DNA of 64,000 bases from an uncultured Kangiella sp. (lineage in GTDB: Bacteria > Pseudomonadota > Gammaproteobacteria > Enterobacterales > Kangiellaceae): the NCBI GenBank assembly GCA_947503435.1, contig CANNDL010000004.1, forward strand, positions 1-64,000. The letters run 5' to 3'. Within the stretch, counting starts at the first letter, position 1; each line of letters opens with the position of its first letter. Position numbers and translations under genes: made by a program. Under the pieces are notes generated by a model that saw only the letters and a program-made list of their open reading frames with translations, was not told the DNA's origin and did no database searches. Of this stretch, positions 43,895 to 52,505 are shown in pieces.

Positions 43895-45148
43895 ATGAAT
43901 AGACAAGCATTAATAATTGATGATTCGAAAACGGCATTCCTGGTGTTATCTAGAATGCTGAAACCTTATGGCATTGAGGCAACCCATGCCATTTCGGGAG
44001 ATTTAGGGATCGAGCTGCTACATAGCAAAGTATTTGATGTTATTTTTCTCGATCAAATGATGCCGGATAAAACCGGTACCGAAACCATTCAAGAAATTAA
44101 GCAACATCCTGACTGGTCGAGTATTCCGGTAATGATGTTTACAGCAAAAGCTGGTCTAGAATATGAAAAAGAAGTGCGTTCGTTAGGAGCGGTTGGAGTT
44201 TTACCTAAAGAGTTAAACTCTGAAGAAATTGAAAAAGCGCTTACCAAAATAGAGCTTTGGGATCCGGAGTCAGATAAACGATTTGAATTAAAAATAGATC
44301 GTCGACAACCGACTTCTGATGAGAAACTAAGGGTCTGGCTGGAGTCATTTTTAGAAAATCAATTCTCACCTGAGTTGTCGAAAAAAGTGAAAAATGCCAC
44401 CGATGATCTACGCAGAGATACCATTCACTATAGTAAGCGAATGCTCAATGAATTAGCAAAAACGGATAAACAGCAAGCTATGCTGCAAGAGGTAAAAGGG
44501 CAAACGGATTATTTAAAGCAACTTTTCCATAACTCTTTTAAGCAATACCGATTAATATCTTTATTATTAGGGTTTGGGCTTCTAGGGATTGGAGCTACTT
44601 TAGCCTGGTTATTGTATCAAGACTCGCTTAAAAGCTCAGATCAAGAAGAGTTGATTGCTATGGTGCAGGGTTTAAAGCAACAAAATGTTGAGCTTAAAGA
44701 ATTTATTTCTACCAATTATTATTATGAACCTGATTCAAACGAAGAAGCGATTGCAGAAATACCTCCAGAAGACGGTATTGAGCCCATCCGCCTTATCGGT
44801 ATAGATGCAACAGGTAAGTATTTAACCGCTAAAAGCCAACAGGGTTACATGTTTCAGGTAAGTGACCAAGGCTTAGTTGATAATGGAGCGGTGACATATT
44901 TTTATTTGAATGCTAATTGCAGCGGCGACGCGTATGTGGAATTGCTTTCTGGAATGGTTTTCCGCCGCGATGATAGCTTATTCTATACCAACTTAAACGC
45001 AGGTGAAGACTCATTACTGCCTATGTCGATACAAGAAGAATCTGTTGGTTGCCAGTCCTATCAAGGCGTGGCCAAGCAGCTTAAACAGAAATCTATCAAT
45101 GATCTAACGGTCACTGGTGTTGATGATATTAGTTATCAGTTGCGATAA
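43895..45148 (+). CDS. Receiver-domain protein with transmembrane anchor and C-terminal extracytoplasmic domain
   Basis: The 417-residue protein starts at the ATG at 43895, five bases after GGGGG. The N-terminus is a CheY-like receiver (about 1-125) with Asp9/Asp10, phospho-acceptor Asp53 (FLDQMMP) and Lys85. A charged helical segment (about 135-215) leads into one transmembrane helix (219-241, LLLGFGLLGIGATLAWLLY). A short coiled coil and a 150-residue domain with two cysteines lie beyond it. A receiver fused to a membrane-spanning output is rare; the C-terminal domain is unrecognised. The gene stands alone between two terminators. Confidence 0.75.
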   Translation: MNRQALIIDDSKTAFLVLSRMLKPYGIEATHAISGDLGIELLHSKVFDVIFLDQMMPDKTGTETIQEIKQHPDWSSIPVMMFTAKAGLEYEKEVRSLGAVGVLPKELNSEEIEKALTKIELWDPESDKRFELKIDRRQPTSDEKLRVWLESFLENQFSPELSKKVKNATDDLRRDTIHYSKRMLNELAKTDKQQAMLQEVKGQTDYLKQLFHNSFKQYRLISLLLGFGLLGIGATLAWLLYQDSLKSSDQEELIAMVQGLKQQNVELKEFISTNYYYEPDSNEEAIAEIPPEDGIEPIRLIGIDATGKYLTAKSQQGYMFQVSDQGLVDNGAVTYFYLNANCSGDAYVELLSGMVFRRDDSLFYTNLNAGEDSLLPMSIQEESVGCQSYQGVAKQLKQKSINDLTVTGVDDISYQLR

Positions 45149-45170
45149 AAAAGAGAGCCTAGGCTCTCTT
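45146..45170 (-). terminator. Terminator for serA (minus strand)
   Basis: A perfect 20-base palindrome centred on GCCTAGGC lies just after the serA stop. On the minus strand it runs into a T6 tract, so it terminates serA; it may also stop plus-strand transcripts. Confidence 0.85.
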
Positions 45171-45172
45171 AC

Positions 45173-46405
45173 TTAATAGAGAACTCTTGCTCTAATAGTT
45201 CCTTCAATTTGTTTCATAGCTTCAAAAGCAATTCTGCTCGAGCTTGAATCTATATCCGTAACTACATAACCAATATCGCCTTTAGTTTGCAAATATTGAC
45301 CTGAGATGTTTGCATTATTATCAGCTAATATCTGCGTAATCTGCGATAAAATACCAGGTTGGTTTTTGTGAATATGTAAAATTCGATGGGTCTTAGTATG
45401 TGCTGGCAAAGCGACTTCAGGGAAGTTAATCGCTGAAACTGTAGAGCCATTGTTGCTATATTTTATCATTTTTTCGGTAACTTCTATCGCGATGTTTTCT
45501 TGCGCTTCTAAGGTTGAACCACCAATGTGCGGCGTTAAGATAACATTATCAAATTTACATAGTGGCGAGTCGAAAAGCTCGTTATTCGATTTAGGTTCAG
45601 TTGGGAACACATCTAAAGCTGCGCCGGCTAAATGGCCAGAATCTAGAGCTTGGGCTAGCGCATCAATATCCACCACAGTGCCTCGAGAAGCATTAATCAA
45701 AATAGAATCCTTTTTCATTTGAGATATTTGAATCTCACCCATAAGGTTTTTGGTTTGTGCGGTTTCGGGTACGTGTAACGAAATTACATCGGATTCTGCG
45801 AGTAATGAATTAAGCAATGAAACTTGCTCAGCATTACCCAAGGTTAATTTATTTTCTATATCATAGAATTTAACTTTCATGCCGATACTTTCAGCAAGAA
45901 TACCAAGCTGAGTACCTATGTGGCCATATCCAATAATACCAAGGGTTTTGCCTCGAGCTTCATTGGAGTTGGTTGCAGTTTTAAGCCACTGGCCACGATG
46001 GGCAGCTGCATTCTTTGCAGGGATCCCCCGTAGTAACATAATCATTTCGCCTAAAACTAATTCTGCGACACTCCGAGTGTTTGAATAAGGTGCATTAAAT
46101 ACAGGTATGCCCTGATTTTGTGTGGCAGGAAGGTCTACTTGGTTTGTGCCGATGCAAAAACAACCTACCGCGACCAATTTTTTTGCATGAAGTAACACAT
46201 CTGGAGTGATTTGGGTTCTCGAGCGAATTCCCAAGAAATGGGTTTCGGCAATTTCTTGTTGTAGCTGTCCTCCGGATAATGCGGTTTTCAAATACTTAAT
46301 GTTAGTATAGCCATCTTTACGGAATAGAGTTTCCGCCTGTGGGTGTACGCCTTCTAACAAAAGAACTTTGAGTTTATCTTTATTAATTGATGTTACTTGA
46401 TTCAT
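45173..46405 (-). CDS. serA: D-3-phosphoglycerate dehydrogenase
   Basis: The 410-residue enzyme carries out the first step of serine synthesis. GYGHIGTQLG (NAD-binding), INASRGTVVD (catalytic Arg), DVFPTEP (Glu) and TPHIGGSTLEAQ (His) are intact. A C-terminal ACT domain (about 335-410, HKNQPGILSQITQIL) should give serine feedback inhibition. The start at 46405 gives MNQVTSINKDKLKVLLLEG, matching E. coli SerA in length (410). An upstream in-frame start at 46459 would add 18 hydrophobic residues unlike the family. It is divergent from the ACP gene. Confidence 0.96.
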   Translation of the reverse strand: MNQVTSINKDKLKVLLLEGVHPQAETLFRKDGYTNIKYLKTALSGGQLQQEIAETHFLGIRSRTQITPDVLLHAKKLVAVGCFCIGTNQVDLPATQNQGIPVFNAPYSNTRSVAELVLGEMIMLLRGIPAKNAAAHRGQWLKTATNSNEARGKTLGIIGYGHIGTQLGILAESIGMKVKFYDIENKLTLGNAEQVSLLNSLLAESDVISLHVPETAQTKNLMGEIQISQMKKDSILINASRGTVVDIDALAQALDSGHLAGAALDVFPTEPKSNNELFDSPLCKFDNVILTPHIGGSTLEAQENIAIEVTEKMIKYSNNGSTVSAINFPEVALPAHTKTHRILHIHKNQPGILSQITQILADNNANISGQYLQTKGDIGYVVTDIDSSSSRIAFEAMKQIEGTIRARVLY

Positions 46406-46532
46406 CGGCAATAGGAATAACGTTACATAAACTTCATTTAAGCAAAAGCTAAGTATCAATTAAAGCCTTAATGAGTAAATAATCGCGATTAGTAAAAAAG
46501 TGTTAGTATTAGGCGATTTCAGGGCATGTTGG

Positions 46533-46541
46533 TGATACAAT
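46533..46541 (+). promoter_or_regulatory. Extended -10 element upstream of the ACP gene
   Basis: TG-A-TACAAT is an extended -10 that could work without a good -35, 51 bases before the ACP start. Confidence 0.35.
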
Positions 46542-46592
46542 GTGCGCCGCTTTGAACCCACAAAGCGGTTGAATGATTCTGTAGAGGTTTTG

Positions 46593-46856
46593 ATGTCTGT
46601 TAGTCCGAATTTAGACAAGCTGATTGTTATTTTAAGTGAAACATTATCTATTGATGCTAGCGAGTTTGCAGAGGATACCCTATTACTAGGTAATTTCCCT
46701 GAGTTCGATTCGATGGCGATCGTCTCCATTTTAATGGAATTAGAAGAGCAATTTGGAATTAATATCTCTGAAGATGAATTAACCGGCGATGCTTTTGAGT
46801 CAGTCACGAGCTTGCTAGAATTTATTGATATTCAACAAGCAGTAACTGCAATCTAA
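46593..46856 (+). CDS. Stand-alone acyl carrier protein
   Basis: The 87-residue acidic protein has the phosphopantetheine attachment Ser in EFDSMAIVSILMELEEQFG, a DSM variant of the DSL motif. A start at 46593 follows AGAGGT; a longer reading from 46542 is unlikely. This is not the FabD/FabG-linked fatty-acid ACP. Dedicated ACPs of this kind occur at the head of exosortase (PEP-CTERM/EPS) clusters. The following prsK and prsR homologues support that association. Confidence 0.85.
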   Translation: MSVSPNLDKLIVILSETLSIDASEFAEDTLLLGNFPEFDSMAIVSILMELEEQFGINISEDELTGDAFESVTSLLEFIDIQQAVTAI

Positions 46857-46954
46857 TAATTAGTTCACAAGTTGTTCTTTATTCTTACCTCGAAATTGGA
46901 TTTTTCCTAAAAATTCTTTTATAACAATAAGATAACTAAATAATTCTTTGTGAA

Positions 46955-48448
46955 ATGGAATATATCACGGCGCTTGGCTTGCTGTTGATCCTGTTATTGG
47001 TGGTGATTACTCGGTGGAAGGGTAGTCGTTATATTGCTTGGACCATTTTGCTTCTTATTCTAGGGCTAATTTTTTACATAGCCTATATCAATTGGAATTA
47101 TTTATCTTCCCATACTATCCCATTGGCAGTATTGATTTTTGCCATAGGTTTATCGATCTTGGTTCTGATTTGGCTCAGCTTTAATCAGCGCCTACAAAGT
47201 CAAATAAAAGTAAGGTTAGCTAAAACCTTTTCGTTGTATAAGTATGACTATCGAGACTCATGGTTAGGATTTAATGCAGCCTTAGATTTTGCTCATCAAG
47301 AGGAAGATTTCTATCCTCAGGCCATTAAAGCGCTTGCGCAAATGGTTGGGAGCCCCGGCGGCAAGTTATGGAGTTTAACACCGAATAGATGTCACTTTGT
47401 TGACCATTGGGACTCCCCATTATTGAGAGAAGAAAGTTTTCGCTTGCCAGCAAGTCTAATAGAATTCATTCAAAGGACTAACTGGGTAGTGGATGTTAAT
47501 GAATATGCAAAACATCCCCAATTATATCGTCGACTAAAGTTAGAGCTTGCTCATTTCGAAGCGGGCGAAATAAAAATATTTGTTCCCTTACGACGTGAGA
47601 ATGAACTAGTGGCGATAGTTGGACTTAAAAATTTGGGTGATGCTCGTAGCTTGAATTGGGAAGATCATGATTTATTAAAAGCTGCAGGCCAACAAATGGC
47701 GAGTTACTTAGGTTTATATGAGGCGACCTCACGATTGTATGAGCAGCGAGAATTTGCAGCATTTAATAGGTTATCGACTTTTGTGGTTCACGATTTAAAG
47801 AATGTAGCAGCACAATTGGAATTAATTACACAAAATGCTAATAAATTTGGTGACAACCCTGAGTTCATTAAAGATAGCTTTGAAACAGTTCAAAGCGCTA
47901 ATCAACGTTTAGGAAAAATGTTGAAGCAGTTGCGACGCAAGGAGTCACCAGAAAAGCGGGTTGCTAAAACATACCTTCCCGATATGGTAGAGATGTTACA
48001 AACTCAATTAGGAACAATACAGATTGAGTCAAAAGTACCGGAAGTCTACGTGTTCGGTACTCAAGAGCAATTAGTAAATATTATCATGCATTTGGATGAT
48101 AATGCACAGCAAGCTGTGAAAGCGAAAGAAGAAAATAACCAAGGAACAGTGCGTCATAGAATAGAAGCACATAACGATGATCTCTATTGGCACATCATTG
48201 ATCAAGGGGTAGGTATGAGTGAAGAGTTCATGCGCGATAGTCTGTTTAAGCCGTTTGAAACCACAAAGGGTAATGCTGGAATGGGGATTGGGGTTTATCA
48301 ATGTCGCTATTTGCTCAGAGGCTTTGATGGTGATTTAATAATACGTAGCCGTTTACATGAAGGAACTCATTGCACGGCGATTTTGTCTTTGGTTTCAAAG
48401 ACAAATTCTGGGGTAATAAATACAGGGGATGAAAATGAGTCAGAATAA
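46955..48448 (+). CDS. prsK: PrsK-like histidine kinase (PEP-CTERM system), short N-terminus
   Basis: The 497-residue sensor kinase has three transmembrane segments (about 3-20, 26-46, 54-75) and a GAF-like domain (about 105-255). A kinase core with His279 in FAAFNRLSTFVVHDLKN and an ATPase domain ending GNAGMGIGVYQCRYLL follows. The AFNRLSTFVVHDLKN block is the hallmark of PrsK, the kinase of exosortase/PEP-CTERM clusters. Known PrsK proteins are longer (near 700 residues) with more membrane segments, so the sensor part is reduced here. It overlaps the regulator gene, its likely partner. Confidence 0.82.
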   Translation: MEYITALGLLLILLLVVITRWKGSRYIAWTILLLILGLIFYIAYINWNYLSSHTIPLAVLIFAIGLSILVLIWLSFNQRLQSQIKVRLAKTFSLYKYDYRDSWLGFNAALDFAHQEEDFYPQAIKALAQMVGSPGGKLWSLTPNRCHFVDHWDSPLLREESFRLPASLIEFIQRTNWVVDVNEYAKHPQLYRRLKLELAHFEAGEIKIFVPLRRENELVAIVGLKNLGDARSLNWEDHDLLKAAGQQMASYLGLYEATSRLYEQREFAAFNRLSTFVVHDLKNVAAQLELITQNANKFGDNPEFIKDSFETVQSANQRLGKMLKQLRRKESPEKRVAKTYLPDMVEMLQTQLGTIQIESKVPEVYVFGTQEQLVNIIMHLDDNAQQAVKAKEENNQGTVRHRIEAHNDDLYWHIIDQGVGMSEEFMRDSLFKPFETTKGNAGMGIGVYQCRYLLRGFDGDLIIRSRLHEGTHCTAILSLVSKTNSGVINTGDENESE

Positions 48449-49787
48449 ATGGGATCTGTTGGTCATTGAAGATGATCAAGGCTTGCAAAAACAATTAAAA
48501 TGGTCGTTTGATGAGTACAATGTTGTTTTAGCAGAAAGTCAGCAGCAAGCTATTGTAGAATTACGCCGTTTTCAACCGAAAGTGGTTACTTTGGATTTAG
48601 GTCTGCCGCCCGATCCAGCCAATGCCTCTGTAGGCCTAGCGCTCCTCGAAGAAATCTTGCAACTCGCTCCTAGCACTAAAGTAATAGTGGTTACAGGTAA
48701 CGATCAAAGAGACGTTGCACTTAAGGCTGTTGAGCTTGGGGCTTATGACTATTATCAAAAACCCATTCAAGCAGAAGAGCTTTCGTTAATTGTAAAGCGC
48801 GCTTTCGATTTAGCTATTCTAGAAGAAGATAACCGCAATTTATTTAAGCGCCAAACCAATAGCTTTCATGGTGTGATTGCTAGCAGCCCTGAAATGTTAG
48901 GAGTTTGCCAAAAGATTGAAAAGGTCGCGCCAACTGACGTTAGCGTGATGCTCTATGGTGATAGTGGCACAGGTAAAGAATTATTAGCGCGTGCGATTCA
49001 TGATATTAGCCCTCGACATGATAAAAAGATGGTTGCAATAAATTGTGCGGCAATCCCGGAAAATTTATTAGAGAGTGAATTATTTGGCTATGAAGCTGGC
49101 GCCTTTACGGGAGCTAACAAATTAACGTTAGGTAAAGTCGAGCATGCCAATGGAGGCACTTTATTTTTAGATGAAATTGGTGATATGCCCATGCCTTTGC
49201 AATCTAAAATGTTGCGTTTTTTGCAAGAGCGGCAAATAGAGAGAGTTGGTGGACGTGAATCCATTGAGGTTGATGTCAGAATCGTAGCAGCCACTCATCA
49301 ACCATTAAATGAGCTGGTTGAGAAGGGCCAATTTAGAGAAGATCTCTATTATCGTCTAAGTGAAGTGGCTTTGAGCATTCCTTCTTTAGCGGAACGTAAT
49401 GGGGATGTAGTTTTGATTGCGCGTGCCATGCTCGATAAATTCAATAAACAATATGGCCGTAATTTTAGGGGCTTTACTTCAGAGGCAGTGCATGCCATGG
49501 AGTCTTACTCTTGGCCAGGTAACGTACGTGAATTAGAAAATAAGATTAAAGCCGCTGTAGTAATGTCAGATAGTAATAAAATAGGGGCTACGGAATTACA
49601 GATTGAACAAAGTCAGTTGGATGAAGTGCCTTTGAACTTACGTCAAGTACGTGAAGTGGCAGAGTCTCGAGCGATCCAAAGAGCGATAGTGTTGTCGAAT
49701 GGCAATATTTCAAAAGCTTCTAAATTACTTGGGGTTACTCGTCCAACTTTATACAGTTTGATGGATAAGTATGGCGTTCAGCATTAG
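48435..49787 (+). CDS. prsR: PrsR-like sigma54-dependent response regulator
   Basis: The 450-residue regulator has three parts. The receiver (about 1-125) has phospho-acceptor Asp54 in VVTLDLGLPPDP. The AAA+ sigma54-activator domain (about 140-380) has GDSGTGKELLARAIH, the GAFTGA loop and GGTLFLDEIGDMP. The C-terminal Fis-type helix-turn-helix is ASKLLGVTRPTLYSLM. The LDLGLPPDP and VVTGNDQRDVALKAVELGAYDYYQKP blocks are typical of PrsR, which activates PEP-CTERM protein genes with sigma54. The GGGG at 48425-48428 fits the ATG at 48435 better than that at 48429. No sigma54 site or PEP-CTERM protein was found nearby. Confidence 0.88.
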   Translation: MSQNKWDLLVIEDDQGLQKQLKWSFDEYNVVLAESQQQAIVELRRFQPKVVTLDLGLPPDPANASVGLALLEEILQLAPSTKVIVVTGNDQRDVALKAVELGAYDYYQKPIQAEELSLIVKRAFDLAILEEDNRNLFKRQTNSFHGVIASSPEMLGVCQKIEKVAPTDVSVMLYGDSGTGKELLARAIHDISPRHDKKMVAINCAAIPENLLESELFGYEAGAFTGANKLTLGKVEHANGGTLFLDEIGDMPMPLQSKMLRFLQERQIERVGGRESIEVDVRIVAATHQPLNELVEKGQFREDLYYRLSEVALSIPSLAERNGDVVLIARAMLDKFNKQYGRNFRGFTSEAVHAMESYSWPGNVRELENKIKAAVVMSDSNKIGATELQIEQSQLDEVPLNLRQVREVAESRAIQRAIVLSNGNISKASKLLGVTRPTLYSLMDKYGVQH

Positions 49788-50250
49788 ATTATTTTTAATT
49801 TTCTTTTCAATTATGACTCTAATGGCTTGCGATTCAGATCCGCAGGCCACAGCTTTGTCAGAGCGATGGCCAAGGCATGACTGGAGTCAGAATCAGCCTG
49901 CAATAATGGTAGACATCAATAATGATGGAATAAAAGAAAGGGCTTTGATTGGTATTGGGGAGCGCACAATTCTTGTCTCCGTTTACTTAAAGGATAATGT
50001 GAATCATTTGGATTTTGTCGAAATATTCGTTAATAAATCCAATCAGCAAAATTCAATTTGTGGGACTAGGGGTAAGTTAGCAATAGAATCTCAAAAATTT
50101 TCATTAGCAAATAATCTGGATCCAGTTCCAATAGGGTATAAGCATTGCCCTGAATGCGAAGGTTTACGACTTACGGATGAACAAGATTGCGATCCTTTTC
50201 ATATATATTGGGATCACGAAAATCAAATGCTTAGTTGGTGGCGTTATTAA
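49771..50250 (+). CDS. Predicted lipoprotein, unknown function
   Basis: This 159-residue ORF overlaps the end of prsR by 17 bases. The N-terminus MAFSIRLFLIFFSIMTLMAC is a lipoprotein signal (lipobox LMAC, Cys20). The mature part has a DINNDGIKE motif resembling calcium-binding/FG-GAP loops and four further cysteines. No family is recognised. Overlap with prsR suggests co-expression, although the frame change means lower certainty. Confidence 0.6.
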   Translation: MAFSIRLFLIFFSIMTLMACDSDPQATALSERWPRHDWSQNQPAIMVDINNDGIKERALIGIGERTILVSVYLKDNVNHLDFVEIFVNKSNQQNSICGTRGKLAIESQKFSLANNLDPVPIGYKHCPECEGLRLTDEQDCDPFHIYWDHENQMLSWWRY

Positions 50251-50256
50251 GCTTTA

Positions 50257-50919
50257 TTAATTACGCTTGATGGTTTCAACTCCGTCGCCTTTCCCAAGTA
50301 GTAATACATCCGCGGAACGCTCTGCAAACAAACCATTGGTGACAACCCCAACGATACCATTCAAGAGCCTTTCTAATTTCATTGGCTCATTAATTTCCAA
50401 ACCATGAATGTCTAGAATGACATTGCCATTATCGGTGGTAAAGCCTGAGCGATAAACTGGATCGCCGCCAAGTTTAACGATTTCACGAGCTACATAGCTA
50501 CGTGCCATAGGGATTACTTCTACAGGTAGAGGAAATTCGCCCATGCGACGAACTAGTTTAGATTCATCTGCGATACATACAAATTGATCCGCAACCGCAG
50601 CGATAATTTTCTCACGAGTTAAAGCCCCCCCGCCGCCTTTAATTAAAGCTAGCAAATGATTGGATTCGTCTGCGCCGTCTACATAAACAGGAATTTCGGA
50701 GACTTGATTTAAATCGAACACTTCAATGCCATGACTTTTTAGGCGCTCTGTAGATGCGTCAGAGCTGGAGACAGCGCCTTGTATTTTGTGTTTCATTTTT
50801 GCCAGCTCATCAATAAAGAAATTAACTGTTGAGCCGGTGCCAACACCAACGATAGAGTCTTCTACTACATATTCGATAGCGGCTTTGCCAACTAGGGCTT
50901 TTAGTTCATCTTGAGTCAT
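50257..50919 (-). CDS. rpiA: Ribose-5-phosphate isomerase A
   Basis: The 220-residue enzyme interconverts ribulose- and ribose-5-phosphate in the pentose phosphate pathway. [16 protein letters not shown] (about 21-36), [10 protein letters not shown] (about 77-86) and [13 protein letters not shown] (about 93-105) contain the substrate-binding loops and catalytic Asp/Glu. Length equals the E. coli enzyme (219). It is followed upstream on the same strand by ygfA and the 6S RNA, the same neighbourhood as in E. coli. Confidence 0.97.
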   Translation of the reverse strand: MTQDELKALVGKAAIEYVVEDSIVGVGTGSTVNFFIDELAKMKHKIQGAVSSSDASTERLKSHGIEVFDLNQVSEIPVYVDGADESNHLLALIKGGGGALTREKIIAAVADQFVCIADESKLVRRMGEFPLPVEVIPMARSYVAREIVKLGGDPVYRSGFTTDNGNVILDIHGLEINEPMKLERLLNGIVGVVTNGLFAERSADVLLLGKGDGVETIKRN

Positions 50920-50982
50920 GGTTTTTGGTAGTTGTTGGACGCGGCTTTATTGTAATCGAAGCGCCGTAAAATTGTTAGTGGC

Positions 50983-51582
50983 TCAGTCTTTAAAGCGTCT
51001 GAAATAACTGGGCGTAGCAATGGCATCAAGTTTTTTGTCCCACTTCTCAATAGGGAGAGTAGCCACTTGTTGGAAGTTGTAAGCTAAACCAATAAGATCT
51101 GGTCGCTCCTGTCCACGTTTGAAATTATGTAATACCGTATCATAGTAACCGCCCCCCATGCCGAGCCGGTTTCCTTCTGGGTCATATGCAACTAACGGTA
51201 AGAATATGGCATCTAACTCACTAGGGCGAATCGCATCCCCGAGTTTGGTAGTTGGTTCCAATATGCCAAACGGTCCTTGCTGCACTGAGTCTTTGCCTCG
51301 ATAGGGTAAAAACCACATACCACGTTTGTTATTCGGGAAAACCTTAGGAATGTAACAATTTTTTCCAAGGGATAGCGCGTACTCGATAAGTGGCCAACTA
51401 CTGATTTCACCTTTTATCGGCAAATAGAAGGCAATATTTTTTGAGTTTTGAATGATTTCGGCAGAGGACACATGGCCTAGAATAGCCAGAGCAGACCGTT
51501 CCATGAATGGTTTGGTCAAAGTATTGCGTTGATGTTTGATTCGTGTGCGCAGATGTTGTTTCTGCGACATTGCATTCATCAT
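50983..51582 (-). CDS. ygfA: 5-formyltetrahydrofolate cyclo-ligase
   Basis: The 199-residue enzyme converts 5-formyltetrahydrofolate to 5,10-methenyltetrahydrofolate with ATP. Typical blocks are RTRIKHQRNTL near the N-terminus, AFYLPIKGEISSWPLIEYAL, and the substrate loop PLVAYDPEGNRLGMGGGYYDTVL (about 132-153, given in part). Three ATGs near the start (51582, 51579, 51570) leave the exact N-terminus open. It lies directly downstream of the 6S RNA gene, as in E. coli. Confidence 0.95.
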   Translation of the reverse strand: MMNAMSQKQHLRTRIKHQRNTLTKPFMERSALAILGHVSSAEIIQNSKNIAFYLPIKGEISSWPLIEYALSLGKNCYIPKVFPNNKRGMWFLPYRGKDSVQQGPFGILEPTTKLGDAIRPSELDAIFLPLVAYDPEGNRLGMGGGYYDTVLHNFKRGQERPDLIGLAYNFQQVATLPIEKWDKKLDAIATPSYFRRFKD

Positions 51583-51592
51583 TTAATAAAAA

Positions 51593-51764
51593 CCCAGACT
51601 GCCGTTGTAGGTAGAGGCCCTAGAACCCAAAGGTTCAGGGGGGAGACCAGGAGGATGATCAGGCTTTCCGATCAAAACGGACTTGCACAACACTTCCCGC
51701 TAAGGAATCCCAAAAAAAGTATTATCGGCTCAAGAACGTTCGCTACTGACGAACAGCCCAGGCA
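51593..51764 (-). ncRNA. ssrS: 6S RNA
   Basis: The minus strand between zapA and ygfA contains the conserved 6S elements. The 5' CCTGGGCTG pairs with 3' CAGTCTGGG in the closing stem, GAGCCGATA lies after the first stem, and CTGAACC-TTTGGGTTC forms the 3' hairpin. The large C-rich/pyrimidine central bubble mimics an open promoter. Length (about 172) is close to the E. coli RNA (184). It binds sigma70-RNA polymerase in stationary phase. A TATAAT (51770-51775, minus strand) sits at the right distance for a start near 51764. The zapA-ssrS-ygfA order is conserved in gammaproteobacteria. Confidence 0.93.
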
Positions 51765-51769
51765 GGCTA

Positions 51770-51775
51770 ATTATA
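51770..51775 (-). promoter_or_regulatory. -10 element of the 6S RNA promoter
   Basis: A perfect TATAAT on the minus strand lies six bases upstream of the inferred 6S start; no strong -35 is seen. Confidence 0.65.
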
Positions 51776-51785
51776 ACATAACTTA

Positions 51786-52112
51786 TTAGCTGTCGGTGAG
51801 CTCGATTTGTTTACTGCTTTCTAATGAGCGTTCAATTTTGTCACTCAATTGCTGCATCTTATTGTTTATTATAGAGATTTCTTGAGGGTTAGAGTCTGAC
51901 TTACTTAACAATTCATAGCTTAAATTTAGAGCGGCCATAATGGCAATCCGTTCTAAACCCAAAACTTTGCCCGACTCTCGGATTTCACGCATACGTTTAT
52001 CTAAGAAACTAGCCGCTTGCAGCAGTTGCTGATGCTCGTCTTCTGGACTAGCAACTTGAAATTCTTTGCCTAAAATGTTGATGTTAACAGGAATAATATC
52101 TGACTTTGCCAT
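51786..52112 (-). CDS. zapA: Cell division protein ZapA
   Basis: The 108-residue protein starts MAKSDIIPVNINILGKEFQV and continues with the ZapA fold: DKRMREIRESGKVLGLERIAIMAAL and a C-terminal coiled coil (about 70-100). It crosslinks FtsZ filaments at the division ring. It lies between a ZapB-like coiled-coil protein gene upstream and 6S RNA downstream. Confidence 0.95.
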   Translation of the reverse strand: MAKSDIIPVNINILGKEFQVASPEDEHQQLLQAASFLDKRMREIRESGKVLGLERIAIMAALNLSYELLSKSDSNPQEISIINNKMQQLSDKIERSLESSKQIELTDS

Positions 52113-52130
52113 AATTTGCTGTGACTCTAG

Positions 52131-52340
52131 TTACATGCTTTTTAAGCGCTGGATCATGAGATCAATTTGCTTGCGAGCTGACTCATTTTTCGTAATAAGT
52201 TGTTGTTTTTCAGTTAGCATCTCGGACACTTGGTTGCGTAACTGGCTGTTTTCACTGTTTATTTTCTCAAATTGGGTCAAAAGAGAATGAATTTGAGACT
52301 CTAAATTTTCGAGCTGGTTTTGAGAATTTGCCATATCCAT
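52131..52340 (-). CDS. Small coiled-coil protein (TIGR02449/ZapB-like)
   Basis: The 69-residue protein is almost wholly coiled coil, with heptads such as LENLESQIHSLLTQFEKI and NSQLRNQVSEMLTEKQQL. Proteins of this size next to zapA belong to the TIGR02449 family, of unknown function but probably division-related like ZapB. An ATG two codons downstream could also be the start. It is 18 bases upstream of zapA and divergent from ygfB. Confidence 0.82.
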   Translation of the reverse strand: MDMANSQNQLENLESQIHSLLTQFEKINSENSQLRNQVSEMLTEKQQLITKNESARKQIDLMIQRLKSM

Positions 52341-52505
52341 TAAACAGTTAGCATAGATAATTAAAGTATACTATAAGGATATGCATAATGTTGGTCAATC
52401 TTTGTGCAATTTAAAATTAAAATTCAACAAAAATAGCCTTACATCTAGGTTTTCCAAAGGGCTAGGGGTAAACTTAAGCTATTAAACAAGCTAAGAGTTA
52501 TTACA

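Noticed and set aside
46533-46541. Another GATACA regulator site upstream of the ACP gene
   Set aside because: Only one hexamer is present, and it fits an extended -10 (TGATACAAT) better.
48435-49787. Sigma54 promoter for PrsR targets within the window
   Set aside because: No TGGCAC-N5-TTGC match was found in intergenic DNA; the partial match near 19563 is inside a coding region.
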